A stretch of 64,000 bases of DNA from Cedecea colo (GTDB lineage Bacteria; Pseudomonadota; Gammaproteobacteria; Enterobacterales; Enterobacteriaceae), in contig NZ_SOYS01000002.1 in NCBI RefSeq assembly GCF_011808225.1, positions 496,001 through 560,000 of the forward strand, read 5' to 3'. The notes below the pieces were generated by a model. It saw only the letters and a list, made by a program, of their open reading frames with translations, was not told the DNA's origin and did no database searches. Position numbers and translations under genes: made by a program. Positions 37,422-46,400 of the stretch are shown one piece after another; position 1 is the first letter of the stretch, and the number at the start of each line of letters is the position of its first letter.

Positions 37422-38837
37422 TTACTCCGGCATTTCGCTAACAGATTGAGAGGAATTGACCTGGCGGAATGTACCATTCAGGCCGGTAGATTTTTGGCTG
37501 TTGGCATAGAGTCGGTCTAACGCTTTGCCGTCCAGATCTGCGACTTCTTCATCGCTCATGTTCATCGCCAGCTTTACCGCATTGCGCTTGTCGGCTTTCT
37601 CTTTGTCTGAGTTAACAGCCATGCCACTTTCGATGGCGTTAAGCTTCTCTGCGAAAGGTGTGAACCATGCCGGTGCTTCCTGGCTGTTGTTGGCGCTGCC
37701 TTTTGCTGCCTTTTCGTCAGCCTCTTTCTTCTCGCGGGCGGCCTTCTCTTCAGGCGTTTCGCTTTTGGCTGCCGCCTTTTCGGCTGCCATCTGATTGTAA
37801 GCGTCCATCAGTTCGGCATCGGACTTGCCGTCAGTCGGCTTACCAGCGGCTTTCAGCGCATTGATAATCAGTTCTTTCATCGGATCGTTCTCTCCGTTGG
37901 TTTTAATCTCGTACTCAGTGGGTTTGCGCACGACTTCTACAGGTTCGCCGACGAGCGATACGGCCCCGTCAGAGATGAGGTACTTCTGTTTGAATAGAGT
38001 CCGGCCAGATGTGGTCTTCTTTTCTTCTTCGAAAATCAGATAGTCCGGGTAAATGCTGACTACATAGCGCCAGGAATCAGGAGCGGTTGAGCGAATTGCT
38101 TCACGCAGTGATGCGGCAATCTCGTCGAAGGACATCCCGGCATCATTAGCGACAAAGAACTTTATTTTGTTCAGCCATCCGTCTTTACGGTTATCGCTAA
38201 CGATCGCGTCTTGGAGGTTGCAGACTTCAATTTCAGTCTCATCACCTTCGGCATTAACGAAGATGCCCACGCCTTCTTCTGGTGTGCCCGCGCCGGGCTC
38301 ATCGAGCAGCACAGCCACATGGTCAAACATCATGTTGGTGGCGATCTCGTTGTACTTTTTGCCTTTCGACTCGCCATTAGCTGCAATGCCGGAATAGAGC
38401 AGCCCGGTAGAGATGTGAATGGCTTCGGTATTGGTGCCGGCCACCATCTCATCCAGCCGGTTGATCAGGCGCTTACCCTTATCGCTGGATTCGGCGTATT
38501 GCCGGTCAACGTACATGTCACCGCTGACCTTGCCGTCTTTGTGGTTGACGTTCTGGAGCCATGCGCCGACGTGATAGTTGTTCACTGCCCGGACATCTCG
38601 CGCAGATACATGCTTGCCATCCACCTTCGGGTGGCCAAGCGGCATAGGGTTACGCTCAAGCGTGTTGTAGGCTTTTTCGATTTCGGCTGCCGGGTACAAC
38701 TTCCGGTTCATCACGATATCGTCCACGACAGGCGTGATGCCGCGAACCACGATATGTGGCTTGCCGTCGATGGTTTCAGTGGTGATGTTTGAAGCGGAGT
38801 TGACGACGGTCAGCACGTTAACGCGGTTGCGTTTCAT
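37422..38837 (-). CDS. DUF2213 prohead protease-scaffold protein
   Basis: 471 aa. Residues ~1-190 are the DUF2213 domain (GITPVVDDIVMNRKLYPAAE, NPMPLGHPKVDG). Residues ~320-440 are a Lys/Ala/Glu-rich coiled coil that would act as scaffold (DEKAAKGSANNSQE). Protease and scaffold appear fused, so no separate scaffold gene is needed. Confidence 0.8.
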   Translation of the reverse strand: MKRNRVNVLTVVNSASNITTETIDGKPHIVVRGITPVVDDIVMNRKLYPAAEIEKAYNTLERNPMPLGHPKVDGKHVSARDVRAVNNYHVGAWLQNVNHKDGKVSGDMYVDRQYAESSDKGKRLINRLDEMVAGTNTEAIHISTGLLYSGIAANGESKGKKYNEIATNMMFDHVAVLLDEPGAGTPEEGVGIFVNAEGDETEIEVCNLQDAIVSDNRKDGWLNKIKFFVANDAGMSFDEIAASLREAIRSTAPDSWRYVVSIYPDYLIFEEEKKTTSGRTLFKQKYLISDGAVSLVGEPVEVVRKPTEYEIKTNGENDPMKELIINALKAAGKPTDGKSDAELMDAYNQMAAEKAAAKSETPEEKAAREKKEADEKAAKGSANNSQEAPAWFTPFAEKLNAIESGMAVNSDKEKADKRNAVKLAMNMSDEEVADLDGKALDRLYANSQKSTGLNGTFRQVNSSQSVSEMPE

Positions 38838-38849
38838 GCTGGGTCCTCG

Positions 38850-38963
38850 TTATTGGATTTTTCGTAACATTGGCGCTCTACAGCACCAGGGGAAATAGTC
38901 CAGCGCGGTTATGCACTGGTAGCGAGCAGTTCGACCGCAACCACAACACCAATAGACAGTCAT
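38850..38963 (-). CDS. Cys-rich 37-aa small protein
   Basis: Short ORF with five-base-spaced GAGG before its ATG. Six of 37 residues are Cys (WCCGCG ... C ... WCC), arranged like a small zinc-binding knuckle. It lies between the accessory AbiGi-like gene's terminator and the protease gene. No family recognised. Confidence 0.5.
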   Translation of the reverse strand: MTVYWCCGCGRTARYQCITALDYFPWCCRAPMLRKIQ

Positions 38964-38993
38964 ACTGGGCCTCACTGGTGAGTTTCAGGCAAT

Positions 38994-39015
38994 AAAAAAG
39001 GCCGCCGAAGCGACC
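38994..39015 (-). terminator. terminator abutting the AbiGi/DUF2971-like gene
   Basis: Stem GGTCGC/GCGGCC (one G-U pair) with TTCG loop and six T. It begins inside the stop codon of the accessory gene. Confidence 0.85.
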
Positions 39016-39653
39016 TAAAAGAGGCGGTCAGGTGTTGCTAACATTAACCTAATATCGTCTATGTAGTCTTGGAATCCAGGATCAGGTTCTTCAAGACGAC
39101 CATGACTTCTTATGTACTCTTCGTGAGCATTTTCATCTAACCAACGATCTGTAATTTTGATTATTCTGTCTATATAACTGCTATCAGGAACGATAATGCT
39201 GTACGCGTCAAGAATACTCAGCTCCTCCGCAGGCAATCGCCACTCTCTTTCCCACGTGAAATCGACTCCAAAAGGACGCTCATCTGAGATGGATATTGGA
39301 TCATGAAGCATATAACGCCACAGCAGCTCATCATGAAGTAGGTTTTTCTCTCTTGAGGGCATATAAATAACAGTTCTGCCTCCTTGAGAGAAAATATAGT
39401 CTTTCAAATATTTCACACCGAATGGTTGATACTTTGATCTGTCACTGTGCATGAAATACTCAGGAGATTCAGTAAAACAAATACAAGATTTGTAGCCCGT
39501 CTTGTATGGATCCCCGCTTTTGACCGCACCATCATGAATAATGTTCAATAGGACATCGAAAGCAGTTTCATAATCAGTTTCTTTTATCTTTTCGAAAGGC
39601 TCGGCCTTTATCCAGTGATAGATAAATCTAGTGCTATCAATCCGTTTGCTCAT
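39015..39653 (-). CDS. AbiGi/DUF2971-like accessory protein
   Basis: 212 aa. Pattern FIYHWIKAEPF, a short helix, CICFTESPEYF, YQPFGVKYLKDYIF, GGRTVIYMP and FTWEREWRLP resembles the AbiGi/DUF2971 group found in abortive-infection and defence contexts. Assigned from memory of the pattern, not a search. A/T content is higher than in the flanking head genes. It has its own candidate promoter and an abutting terminator, and interrupts the Mu-F-like/protease order. Likely a moron expressed in the lysogen. Confidence 0.6.
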   Translation of the reverse strand: MSKRIDSTRFIYHWIKAEPFEKIKETDYETAFDVLLNIIHDGAVKSGDPYKTGYKSCICFTESPEYFMHSDRSKYQPFGVKYLKDYIFSQGGRTVIYMPSREKNLLHDELLWRYMLHDPISISDERPFGVDFTWEREWRLPAEELSILDAYSIIVPDSSYIDRIIKITDRWLDENAHEEYIRSHGRLEEPDPGFQDYIDDIRLMLATPDRLF

Positions 39654-39676
39654 ATCCCCCCCATTATGGAGAGGAT

Positions 39677-39705
39677 AATTTAACGTTCAGCTATTTTTTT
39701 TCCAA
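39677..39705 (-). promoter_or_regulatory. candidate promoter for the AbiGi-like moron
   Basis: -35 TTGGAA (39700-39705), 17-bp spacer, -10 TAAATT (39677-39682), overlapping the end of the Mu-F-like gene and ending ~25 bp before the accessory gene, which also has a G-rich ribosome site (GGGGGGG). Match by eye. Confidence 0.4.
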
Positions 39706-40676
39706 GCCGTTTGTTCTTGGATTAGCCTTATCTGTAATCCCTCATTGAAGATGCTGCCGTCGTCATTGAGCAGTGCCGGAATCTGACTACAATAACAGTG
39801 ATATCTGTTGCCATTTCGCGAATAGAACTCCCTCACCCACACCGTTGTTTTTACCTTCCCGTGTTCCTTGGCGTGCCACCACCTGGTGGTCGGTTTGAGC
39901 GCAGATAACCACAGCAGTCCGGTATTGAGACCAAGCCTGTCGGCAGCCCAATCGGTCTCGTTCCAGTTAGCCTCGCGCAGCGCCCCTACCTGTTCGGTCT
40001 GAGAAATATTCTTTGCCCGAGACATCGATACATCCAGCCTCTTGCTAACAATGGCCGCCGTTTCTCTCGGATTTACACCACGCCCAATCGAATCGGCAAT
40101 GATGTTAGCCAGGTCGCCGCGAGCCTTATCGCTCTCAAGCTTCCAGTCGCTGTATGTGGACACGAAAGCAGCGGCTATCTGGTTCTGGTAGGCCGGAGTG
40201 CTCAAAAGCTGCTGTAGCGTCGTCTGGCTTGCGTAGACTGGAGACTGCACAGATAGATTAGTGAAAGCATTCAATGTTCCGCGCTGGTATTCCTCGGCGA
40301 CGTAATCAAACGCCCACAGATTCTGGCTGCCACCTTCTAACAGATGGTCATCGAGTATCGTCTGCACTACCTGCAACAGGTCGGCTAATTGTGCCGCTGT
40401 CATGTCGTAGATGTATGTGCCAGCGTTAACCTGGTATAGCGTATCGGGCTGATTTCCATTCCGTGCAAGGATATAACCGTACATCGAATTAGCTGCCCGC
40501 TCGCGACCTATTAACCGTAAGTCGAATAGCTGCTTCAGTGCCACCTTGATGTCGTAGTAGCGCTGTTCAATGTCTCGGTACATCCGGTTAACTGCGCGAT
40601 AGGATTGCGTCGGGTCAGCTTTGTTACGCGGTATTATCGGGCTTCCCGGTTTCTGTTGGTTTTGCAATTGGCTCAC
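39687..40676 (-). CDS. Mu gpF-like head morphogenesis protein
   Basis: 329 aa. C-terminal half carries the SPP1 gp7/Mu F pattern (SKRLDVSMSRAKNISQTEQ, WWHAKEHGKV, NRYHCYCSQIPAL). These minor head proteins assemble with the portal. Start overlaps the portal 3' end by 53 bases in another frame. Confidence 0.78.
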   Translation of the reverse strand: MSQLQNQQKPGSPIIPRNKADPTQSYRAVNRMYRDIEQRYYDIKVALKQLFDLRLIGRERAANSMYGYILARNGNQPDTLYQVNAGTYIYDMTAAQLADLLQVVQTILDDHLLEGGSQNLWAFDYVAEEYQRGTLNAFTNLSVQSPVYASQTTLQQLLSTPAYQNQIAAAFVSTYSDWKLESDKARGDLANIIADSIGRGVNPRETAAIVSKRLDVSMSRAKNISQTEQVGALREANWNETDWAADRLGLNTGLLWLSALKPTTRWWHAKEHGKVKTTVWVREFYSRNGNRYHCYCSQIPALLNDDGSIFNEGLQIRLIQEQTAWKKNS

Positions 40677-42135
40677 CTGTCAGCGGGTCGATACTTTTCG
40701 CAGATTCGTCAGCACCTTTTGGTTCCTTTGATTCTTTGCGTGGTTCAAGTTCGCCCACCGCTCGGATTTCATTTTCATCAATGGATGGGGTGCCGTATGC
40801 CTGTTGAGTATCTTTAGCAACCTGAGCCATAGCCTGCATGTTGGCTATCTTTTCTTTCTCACTAGGTGCGAGTAAATCAGACCATGCGAGCGTTACTTCA
40901 CCATTCTTCGGAGGCTCGATAATTCCCAGCGTCCAGAAGCGCTCAATGACACGAGTGATATAGTCAGTAAGGAAGCCCCAGCGGCGACCATTGCAGCGCT
41001 TGGCCCACTCTGTTTTATCCTCATCGGATGCCAGGCGACCAGTTTGCTGCCCGAACAGAATGGTGAACGGGCATTGAATGGTTGCGGAGAACTCATTAGC
41101 GGCCACCGTCCATGTTGGTGTTGGGTCTGCCGCCGCTACAGAAAGGACAGATGCCTGTCCAGCCTGCATGACCAATGCCGAATCAGTACCACTATTCATC
41201 CTGCGGATTTTGTCGTTCATCGCGTCGCCGAGTTTATCGAACCCTTCCTTTTTCGCCTGATCGATAAGGGTGTTGATATCAGTATCTTTGCTGAACTCAA
41301 TGCCAAGTTGGCGACTGGCATTCTTCAGGAATCCTTCTGCGCTGCCGCCTGATGTTTTCTCAATATCGAGTAGCTTATTGAATCCTGCACGAAGCAAAGG
41401 CACACCGGCGAGCATGTCCTCATCCTCTGAACCTTCACTCAGGATGATCACGCGATCTGGGTGGACGGTAACGCTGCGCACGGTTCCATAAGTGCCATCA
41501 TCTCCAACTGGTTGCTCGTTGAAGTTGTAGTTAACCGGCTGTCCGTAGGTATCAGACTGAGTATCAATATCGAAGTTACCCGGCTTAATCTGCTGCTCCC
41601 ATGCGGGAATGAGCTTCACTAACGCCTTATCGCCGAGAGCTTTCACGATGTTGCGATCAACCGGCTGCCACCATTCACGCCCATCTTTGATTTGCATCAG
41701 CAGAGCGGAATATCGACCTACCAGGTTGCGGCGGTCAGCATCTTTTAGTTTGGCCCAGTGCTTGCTCAGGAGCTTGGTAGTTGAAGCTTCCCATTCACTG
41801 GTTTCTTCGGCCTCGTCTTTCTCTTCGCCATCGATAATTGTCGGGTTATCTGCCCAGCATGAATCCAGCAATTTATGCACAGCCGCATGAGCTACCGAAT
41901 TACGCTCGTATGCCCGGTAGTAGTTATCGAAGTTAACCTGTTCCGGGTATCCGAACTCATCCCATAGCTTCGTGCGTTTAGTATTCCCGCTTGGCCCATG
42001 CGCGTACAGCATACGCTGCCGCCCTATAGCATCAGCAAGGGCATTTACGAGGAATTGCTCCCCGCTATTTAATTCACTCACTGAGTGCTCCTTAGAAGAA
42101 GATTGCGCCAGAGGATTTGTGTTTGATATAGCCAT
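40624..42135 (-). CDS. portal protein (DUF1073 family)
   Basis: 503 aa. Family features: FDNYYRAYERNSVAHAAVHK near residue 70 and WAKRCNGRRWGFLTDYITRV near 385. Portals of this family form the dodecameric DNA gate. A Pro/Lys/Glu-rich C-terminal tail overlaps the Mu-F-like gene. Start overlaps terL by 44 bases. Confidence 0.85.
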   Translation of the reverse strand: MAISNTNPLAQSSSKEHSVSELNSGEQFLVNALADAIGRQRMLYAHGPSGNTKRTKLWDEFGYPEQVNFDNYYRAYERNSVAHAAVHKLLDSCWADNPTIIDGEEKDEAEETSEWEASTTKLLSKHWAKLKDADRRNLVGRYSALLMQIKDGREWWQPVDRNIVKALGDKALVKLIPAWEQQIKPGNFDIDTQSDTYGQPVNYNFNEQPVGDDGTYGTVRSVTVHPDRVIILSEGSEDEDMLAGVPLLRAGFNKLLDIEKTSGGSAEGFLKNASRQLGIEFSKDTDINTLIDQAKKEGFDKLGDAMNDKIRRMNSGTDSALVMQAGQASVLSVAAADPTPTWTVAANEFSATIQCPFTILFGQQTGRLASDEDKTEWAKRCNGRRWGFLTDYITRVIERFWTLGIIEPPKNGEVTLAWSDLLAPSEKEKIANMQAMAQVAKDTQQAYGTPSIDENEIRAVGELEPRKESKEPKGADESAKSIDPLTGEPIAKPTETGKPDNTA

Positions 42136-43399
42136 CTAAGCCATAACGCACACCATCCCAGCAGTGATTATTCTTGTCCTCGATAACCGGCAATACCTCA
42201 CCAGTTATGCGGTCAGTTTTATAAGAGTAGAGCCGGGCCTCTTTCGCTGTCTCTTTGCAGCGAGGGTGAATGATGATTTGCTTGAATCCTCGCAGGCAGG
42301 CTATTCCATCCTCAACACTACCTTGCCACTTTTGGGCGGCTGTAATGTTGAAGCCCTGCGACTTAATGTGGCTTATTGTCTCAGGCCGTGAATTGTCTGC
42401 CTTGATAGGCCACTTTCTCGCCTCTGGTATGCCGGGGAAATTGGCCTCATCGGTGACCTTCCAGTCTGCCAACTGCTTAGGAGTGGCATCCTCTTTCCCT
42501 GCATAGAACTTCCACATGTCGTCTAGCTCAACGTGATTCCCGTAGGCTTCATATTCGATGTAGAGATTGCTTTCGAGGATGAACATTCGAATGAGGGTGT
42601 TCGGGTCTTTAGCGAATCCGAAGTCACCGCCGAACAGCAACCGCTCTGCCTTCTGCCAGAGGTCATCGGCAAAGCTTTGCACGATATATTTATTCGCAAG
42701 CACCTGCTTATCGGAGTTTTCAAGATATGCGCCTTCCCAAATCCACGCATAATCAGCGTAATCGAGGTTTTCCAGGTCTTCGAGGCGCTCCTCTTCGAGC
42801 ACCTCCGGAAACCACGGATTGTCGCTGTAATTCATCTCGACAATCATCGAGCTTTTAGGTGGGTTCTTCCTGAATAGCTTATCGGTGGCGCTGCCGTCTT
42901 TCTCCGGGTTCCATGTCACCCAGATTTCGGAACCCTTTTCACGCACGGTCGGGCGCAACTTCTTCCAGGCTGTCGCCGATACCGATTCAGCCTCATCAAC
43001 CCAGGCAACCAGAATGCGCGCCTTGGATTTAATGCTGTCGAGGTTGTGGCGCAGGCCGCAGAACACGTAGCTAACGTTGCGGTTTTTGGTGCGGATGTAT
43101 TTTTCGCCAATATCGAAGTAATCATCCAGCCACGGAACAGACCTGATCGCCTGCTTCACTTCCTCCATTGACGACTCTTCGAGAGAGTTCATAAACTCGC
43201 GTGCGCAGAGTATGACGCCGCTTAGCCCGCTTTCCGCTGCCTGATATGCCTTAACGGCGCTCATAAGCGCAAAGGTACGCGTCTTTGCCGAGCCGCGCCC
43301 ACCGTGAGCGCAGCGGTATCGAATGCCATCGGTGGCGAATACTGGAACTAATTTGGCTGGTATCTGGAGATCAACTTGGCTTTCCATTGGCTGGGTCAA
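42092..43399 (-). CDS. terminase large subunit (PBSX type)
   Basis: 435-aa DNA-packaging motor. Walker A HGGRGSAKT (residues ~33-41), Walker B ILVAWVDEAE (~130), and nuclease-domain acidic residues in GGDFGFAKDP. PBSX-type large terminases often package headful DNA at pac sites, unlike lambda cos; I see no cos-like evidence in the window. Overlaps terS by 29 bases. Confidence 0.88.
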   Translation of the reverse strand: MTQPMESQVDLQIPAKLVPVFATDGIRYRCAHGGRGSAKTRTFALMSAVKAYQAAESGLSGVILCAREFMNSLEESSMEEVKQAIRSVPWLDDYFDIGEKYIRTKNRNVSYVFCGLRHNLDSIKSKARILVAWVDEAESVSATAWKKLRPTVREKGSEIWVTWNPEKDGSATDKLFRKNPPKSSMIVEMNYSDNPWFPEVLEEERLEDLENLDYADYAWIWEGAYLENSDKQVLANKYIVQSFADDLWQKAERLLFGGDFGFAKDPNTLIRMFILESNLYIEYEAYGNHVELDDMWKFYAGKEDATPKQLADWKVTDEANFPGIPEARKWPIKADNSRPETISHIKSQGFNITAAQKWQGSVEDGIACLRGFKQIIIHPRCKETAKEARLYSYKTDRITGEVLPVIEDKNNHCWDGVRYGLDGYIKHKSSGAIFF

Positions 43400-43838
43400 C
43401 TCCTACCAGGCGGATCGTCGTTGGCTTGGTTGCCATGCTGCCATCCGGGCTGGTGTGCTCCACTTTCTGACGATTGGTGTATGCATCCCCGCACTCTTTG
43501 GCTGCCTGCTCTATTAGTGTTGCCGCCAGCGCCATGTTTCGCATGTTCTCTGCTTTCGTCATCATTCGGTCTAGCGTTCGAAGACGATAAGCTTTGTTAG
43601 CGATCGGGATGTCGCTTAATTCCGTCTGGAAGCGCTTTCGGGTTTCATGAAACAACTCAACCCATTTCTGCCCAAGATTTTTAGCCATCGCCCTGGATGG
43701 GTCATAGGATGAAACCTGCTGTAGCGTTACCACCAGGCCAAACTCTTGTTTCACCTGCTCCGCAACTTTCGTGGGGGTATCGAAGCAAGCCAGCGCCTGT
43801 ACAATGAAGGCCTTAACCTCTGGTGATAATGCTGCCAT
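43371..43838 (-). CDS. terminase small subunit (DUF2280)
   Basis: 155 aa. The N-terminal HTH-like region (IVQALACFDTPTKVAEQVKQ) is the DUF2280 pattern. It recognises the packaging start and delivers DNA to TerL. Overlap with terL suggests coupled translation. Confidence 0.8.
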   Translation of the reverse strand: MAALSPEVKAFIVQALACFDTPTKVAEQVKQEFGLVVTLQQVSSYDPSRAMAKNLGQKWVELFHETRKRFQTELSDIPIANKAYRLRTLDRMMTKAENMRNMALAATLIEQAAKECGDAYTNRQKVEHTSPDGSMATKPTTIRLVGVDPANGKPS

Positions 43839-43870
43839 TGGTTACCTCCATGACAAACATAATGAAACAC

Positions 43871-44509
43871 TTATGCCAGTTTCAGCATGCATGTCCCGCA
43901 TGACCTGGCTATATCAACGTGAGCCACTTCTGCTGGCGCATTGGCCGCATCAACAAGCTCCTGTACTTCTTTGCTGGCACCGTATCGACGTACGACACCA
44001 GTGAATTCTTCAACGTCATGGCCGCGAAGTGTAAGCACTGGCTGCCCGGTCTCTTTGTTGAACTTAGGCGCGCCGAAATCATCAGTGGCCTGGGCGATGT
44101 GGTAAAGCTCATGCTCTACCAGTGCGCAGAATTCTAGGTCACTGCATTGTGAGCAGTAGTCGGCTGCGAGTGTGATGATGAACTTCGGAATGCGACCAAA
44201 CCATTCATGCATCTGCTGTTCCATTCTGGCTTTCTGCCATCCACCGGCGCGGAGCATTACCTGTTCGGCCTGTCCGAGTACGTATCGACCTTTTTTCGCG
44301 AACGAGTCAGATGCCCACATGAAGCAGAGATCGGCCTCAAGAAGGTGTTCGTGGTCAGGGTTATGGATGCTTCCGGTATCGCTGATGATTTGCCGGTTTA
44401 TCCACTCATGCACTTCGTTGGCGGGGATCAGCCTAGTGTATGGATGCCAGTTGTCGGAGTCGATGAAGTTAACTGGCGGGTATGGCCTGCGCTCGTCATC
44501 GTTAGCCAT
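43871..44509 (-). CDS. putative phage metallopeptidase
   Basis: 212 aa. HExxH motif in LVEHELYHIAQ (residues ~130-140), with a downstream acidic residue in HDVEEFTGVV as possible third zinc ligand, and a C-terminal pair CGTCML. Fits the putative phage metallopeptidase family near terminase genes. Substrate unknown. Confidence 0.72.
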   Translation of the reverse strand: MANDDERRPYPPVNFIDSDNWHPYTRLIPANEVHEWINRQIISDTGSIHNPDHEHLLEADLCFMWASDSFAKKGRYVLGQAEQVMLRAGGWQKARMEQQMHEWFGRIPKFIITLAADYCSQCSDLEFCALVEHELYHIAQATDDFGAPKFNKETGQPVLTLRGHDVEEFTGVVRRYGASKEVQELVDAANAPAEVAHVDIARSCGTCMLKLA

Positions 44510-44512
44510 GAG

Positions 44513-44725
44513 TTACTCCGCTGTTTCTTCTTCCGGTGTCTCAGCCTGTTCTTGCTGTACTGGCGTGAAAACTATCTCGCTCAGTTCGTCAGGCTGAATG
44601 TAGCGCCACTCGCCATCTTTATTGGCCACAGCAAACAGGCCGTTAACAAGTTGAGGCTCTTTGACGGTCATGATTCCTTCGTAAGTGGTCCCGTCTTTCT
44701 TTTTGGCGCTTACTGTGTATTGCAT
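44513..44725 (-). CDS. small conserved phage protein
   Basis: 70 aa with an acidic Gln/Glu-rich tail. Starts MQYTVSAKKKDGTTY. Likely an SH3-like beta domain; function unknown. Starts 3 bp before the metallopeptidase reading frame's upstream end, within the late operon. Confidence 0.55.
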   Translation of the reverse strand: MQYTVSAKKKDGTTYEGIMTVKEPQLVNGLFAVANKDGEWRYIQPDELSEIVFTPVQQEQAETPEEETAE

Positions 44726-44883
44726 GCTTTCACCTTCTGACTGATGCCATATCTAACGATGAATTTAGACACTCTGTCGTAATCAGGCTCCTGCCCGGTA
44801 ATAATGCAAAACAATGTCAATGTGCGGAGGTATACCGGCAGCCACCAACGAGATTTAATCTCCAAAGTCAGTGTTATAACCAT
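44710..44883 (-). CDS. conserved small phage protein, 57 aa
   Basis: Read directly: ATG at 44883, stop at 44710, beginning MVITLTLEIKSRWWLPVYLR. One hydrophobic stretch (LPVYLRTLTLFCIITG) suggests membrane association. It overlaps neighbours on both sides (29 and 16 bases), typical of compact phage operons. A similar short family recurs at this site in enterobacterial siphophages, as far as I recall. Function unknown. Confidence 0.6.
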   Translation of the reverse strand: MVITLTLEIKSRWWLPVYLRTLTLFCIITGQEPDYDRVSKFIVRYGISQKVKACNTQ

Positions 44884-45103
44884 TGCACTCTATCCTCACG
44901 ATGCCGTGCATCGTCGTATGTTGAAGCTCGCCGCTTTTAATAATTGGCTGCCCGTTTTGCCTCCTTGCAATGACTACAACCTCGCCTTTTTCGTCATCGG
45001 CGGTTAAGCATCGTTTTACTTCAGATCCGTCGAGATAAACTTTTATACGTTGCCCGGGATTAATTTTTATACCTGGGTCATCATCAAGTACGGTCAGGCG
45101 CAT
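44855..45103 (-). CDS. small conserved phage protein
   Basis: 82 aa from ATG 45103 (MRLTVLDDDPGIKINPGQRI). AGGAG seven bases upstream favours this over ATG 45109 or 45151. Probably a small beta-barrel. Unknown function. Confidence 0.55.
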   Translation of the reverse strand: MRLTVLDDDPGIKINPGQRIKVYLDGSEVKRCLTADDEKGEVVVIARRQNGQPIIKSGELQHTTMHGIVRIECNGYNTDFGD

Positions 45104-45493
45104 AGTCATTCTCCTGTAATTTAATGTTCCAGTTTCATTCTGCCATGGCACTGGTTGCCACTATGAGCGCTCAAACCCTGCCGGGTAGCAGCCAGCAGGT
45201 AAACACGCGGCATTACTCGTTACGTTTATCGACAATACGCTCGCTTGCAGGGGTCCCCTTATGGGGCAAGGTCTTCGCTGATATTGTCACGCGTTATCGT
45301 GGAGACGAGTCGGCTTGCACGCCCACTATGTGGGAGGAGGATTATTGTCGCAGGGTTGCGGTGCTTCACAGCATGACTTCCCCACTTACGGCTTACCCGT
45401 CAGCAAGATTGGATCACACTCCTTGCGGGGCTACACAATCTGTTTCCGCCACGGAATTGATGAGAGCCGTTGTGAAAGTGGCTCTTTTGATCT
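45104..45493. other. 390-bp stretch without a convincing gene
   Basis: Lies between the KilA-N gene and the next late gene. A 135-codon plus-strand ORF (45124-45531) covers it but opposes every neighbour, runs into the KilA-N 3' end and has odd composition. Minus-strand RNA contains several hairpin-forming segments (CCCCATAAGGGG; CCTGC...GCAGG). Could encode a structured RNA. Unresolved. Confidence 0.4.
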
Positions 45494-46249
45494 TCATGCC
45501 GCTGCATAGAGCAGCTTCATCTGACCTTTAACCGGAAATGCAGCCATACAGCGTGCTTCAAAGTCCTTTGTATCAATGCTGCAATTTGCAATATTCGTTA
45601 CTGCGATAAGCTGCTGCTCGACTTTTCCCAGCGCATCAGGTTTAAGGTGCTGGTGAATTTTCTCTCCGCTTTCCCCTGCTGCTGTTTTCGCTGCTTGGTA
45701 CACAAAGTCTGGTAACGCAACGGCATATACCCACCTGGCGGTGATTTGCCCAAATAATGCTGGACAGCCGCCTACGTGGCCGAAGTACGGAAGCCCGGTC
45801 ATCTTTGCCAGCGCCTGGTAGAACGGATCTTTAAAGCGCTTCTCCCAGGATGTCGGCTGCTGATACACCATCAGGCCAACAATCTGGTCTTCCGTAAGCT
45901 GGAAGTTTTTGCTCAGAAGAAGATTTTTGATGTGACGATCGCAGGCGCGGGCGAACTTTGCTGATAGCCAGCGGGCAAACTCAACAACCAGTTCGGGGTG
46001 CATCCAGGTTCCGCCGTAACGGCCTTTTTCTGCACGAACTAAAAGGGTAGAAATCTGCCCTTTAGAATCGAATGGCTCAATATCAAGTTCTTGCGCCAAC
46101 TCTGCGATGTATTCCCGACTTGATTCCAGTATTGTCCAGTTCTTTACCCTCTTGCCGTGGTGCTTTGCTGCCACAGTAGCGTTAAACCAGCAATCTGAAT
46201 AAAAAGGAAACTGTTGTTCATCAAACGTCATCGGAATGATGTTGCTCAT
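45494..46249 (-). CDS. KilA-N / P63C domain protein (antirepressor-like)
   Basis: 251 aa. Residues ~15-110 are a KilA-N DNA-binding domain (FNATVAAKHHGKRVKNWTIL, THPELVVEFARWLS-like WMHPELVVEFARWLSAKF). Residues ~150-250 resemble the P63C domain (YQALAKMTGLPYFGHVGGCP). Such proteins act as antirepressors or late regulators in several phages. It forms its own unit after a terminator. Confidence 0.75.
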   Translation of the reverse strand: MSNIIPMTFDEQQFPFYSDCWFNATVAAKHHGKRVKNWTILESSREYIAELAQELDIEPFDSKGQISTLLVRAEKGRYGGTWMHPELVVEFARWLSAKFARACDRHIKNLLLSKNFQLTEDQIVGLMVYQQPTSWEKRFKDPFYQALAKMTGLPYFGHVGGCPALFGQITARWVYAVALPDFVYQAAKTAAGESGEKIHQHLKPDALGKVEQQLIAVTNIANCSIDTKDFEARCMAAFPVKGQMKLLYAAA

Positions 46250-46400
46250 AGCGTTTACCTTACTTTGAGATGAACCTTTGCCGCACAGGAGATCAGCCCG
46301 TCGAGGCTCGCCAGCACTAACTGACTCCTCAAAGGCTCATTCCAAAGGGTTGGGTTCGACGTGGTTACATGCGCATTGCGGTGCGCGGTGAAATTCGGGT
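46250..46400 (-). promoter_or_regulatory. structured leader of the KilA-N gene
   Basis: 151 bp between a terminator and the KilA-N start. The RNA can pair GGAGTCAG with CTGATCTCC around an inner AGCC-TCGAC-GGGCT hairpin, and a TTTGAG/CTCAAA pair encloses both. Suggests translational or antisense control; no promoter assigned with confidence. Confidence 0.35.

Noticed and set aside
45124-45531. 135-codon plus-strand ORF
   Set aside because: Opposite to all late genes, overlaps the KilA-N 3' end, no clear ribosome site. Kept only as an unresolved region.
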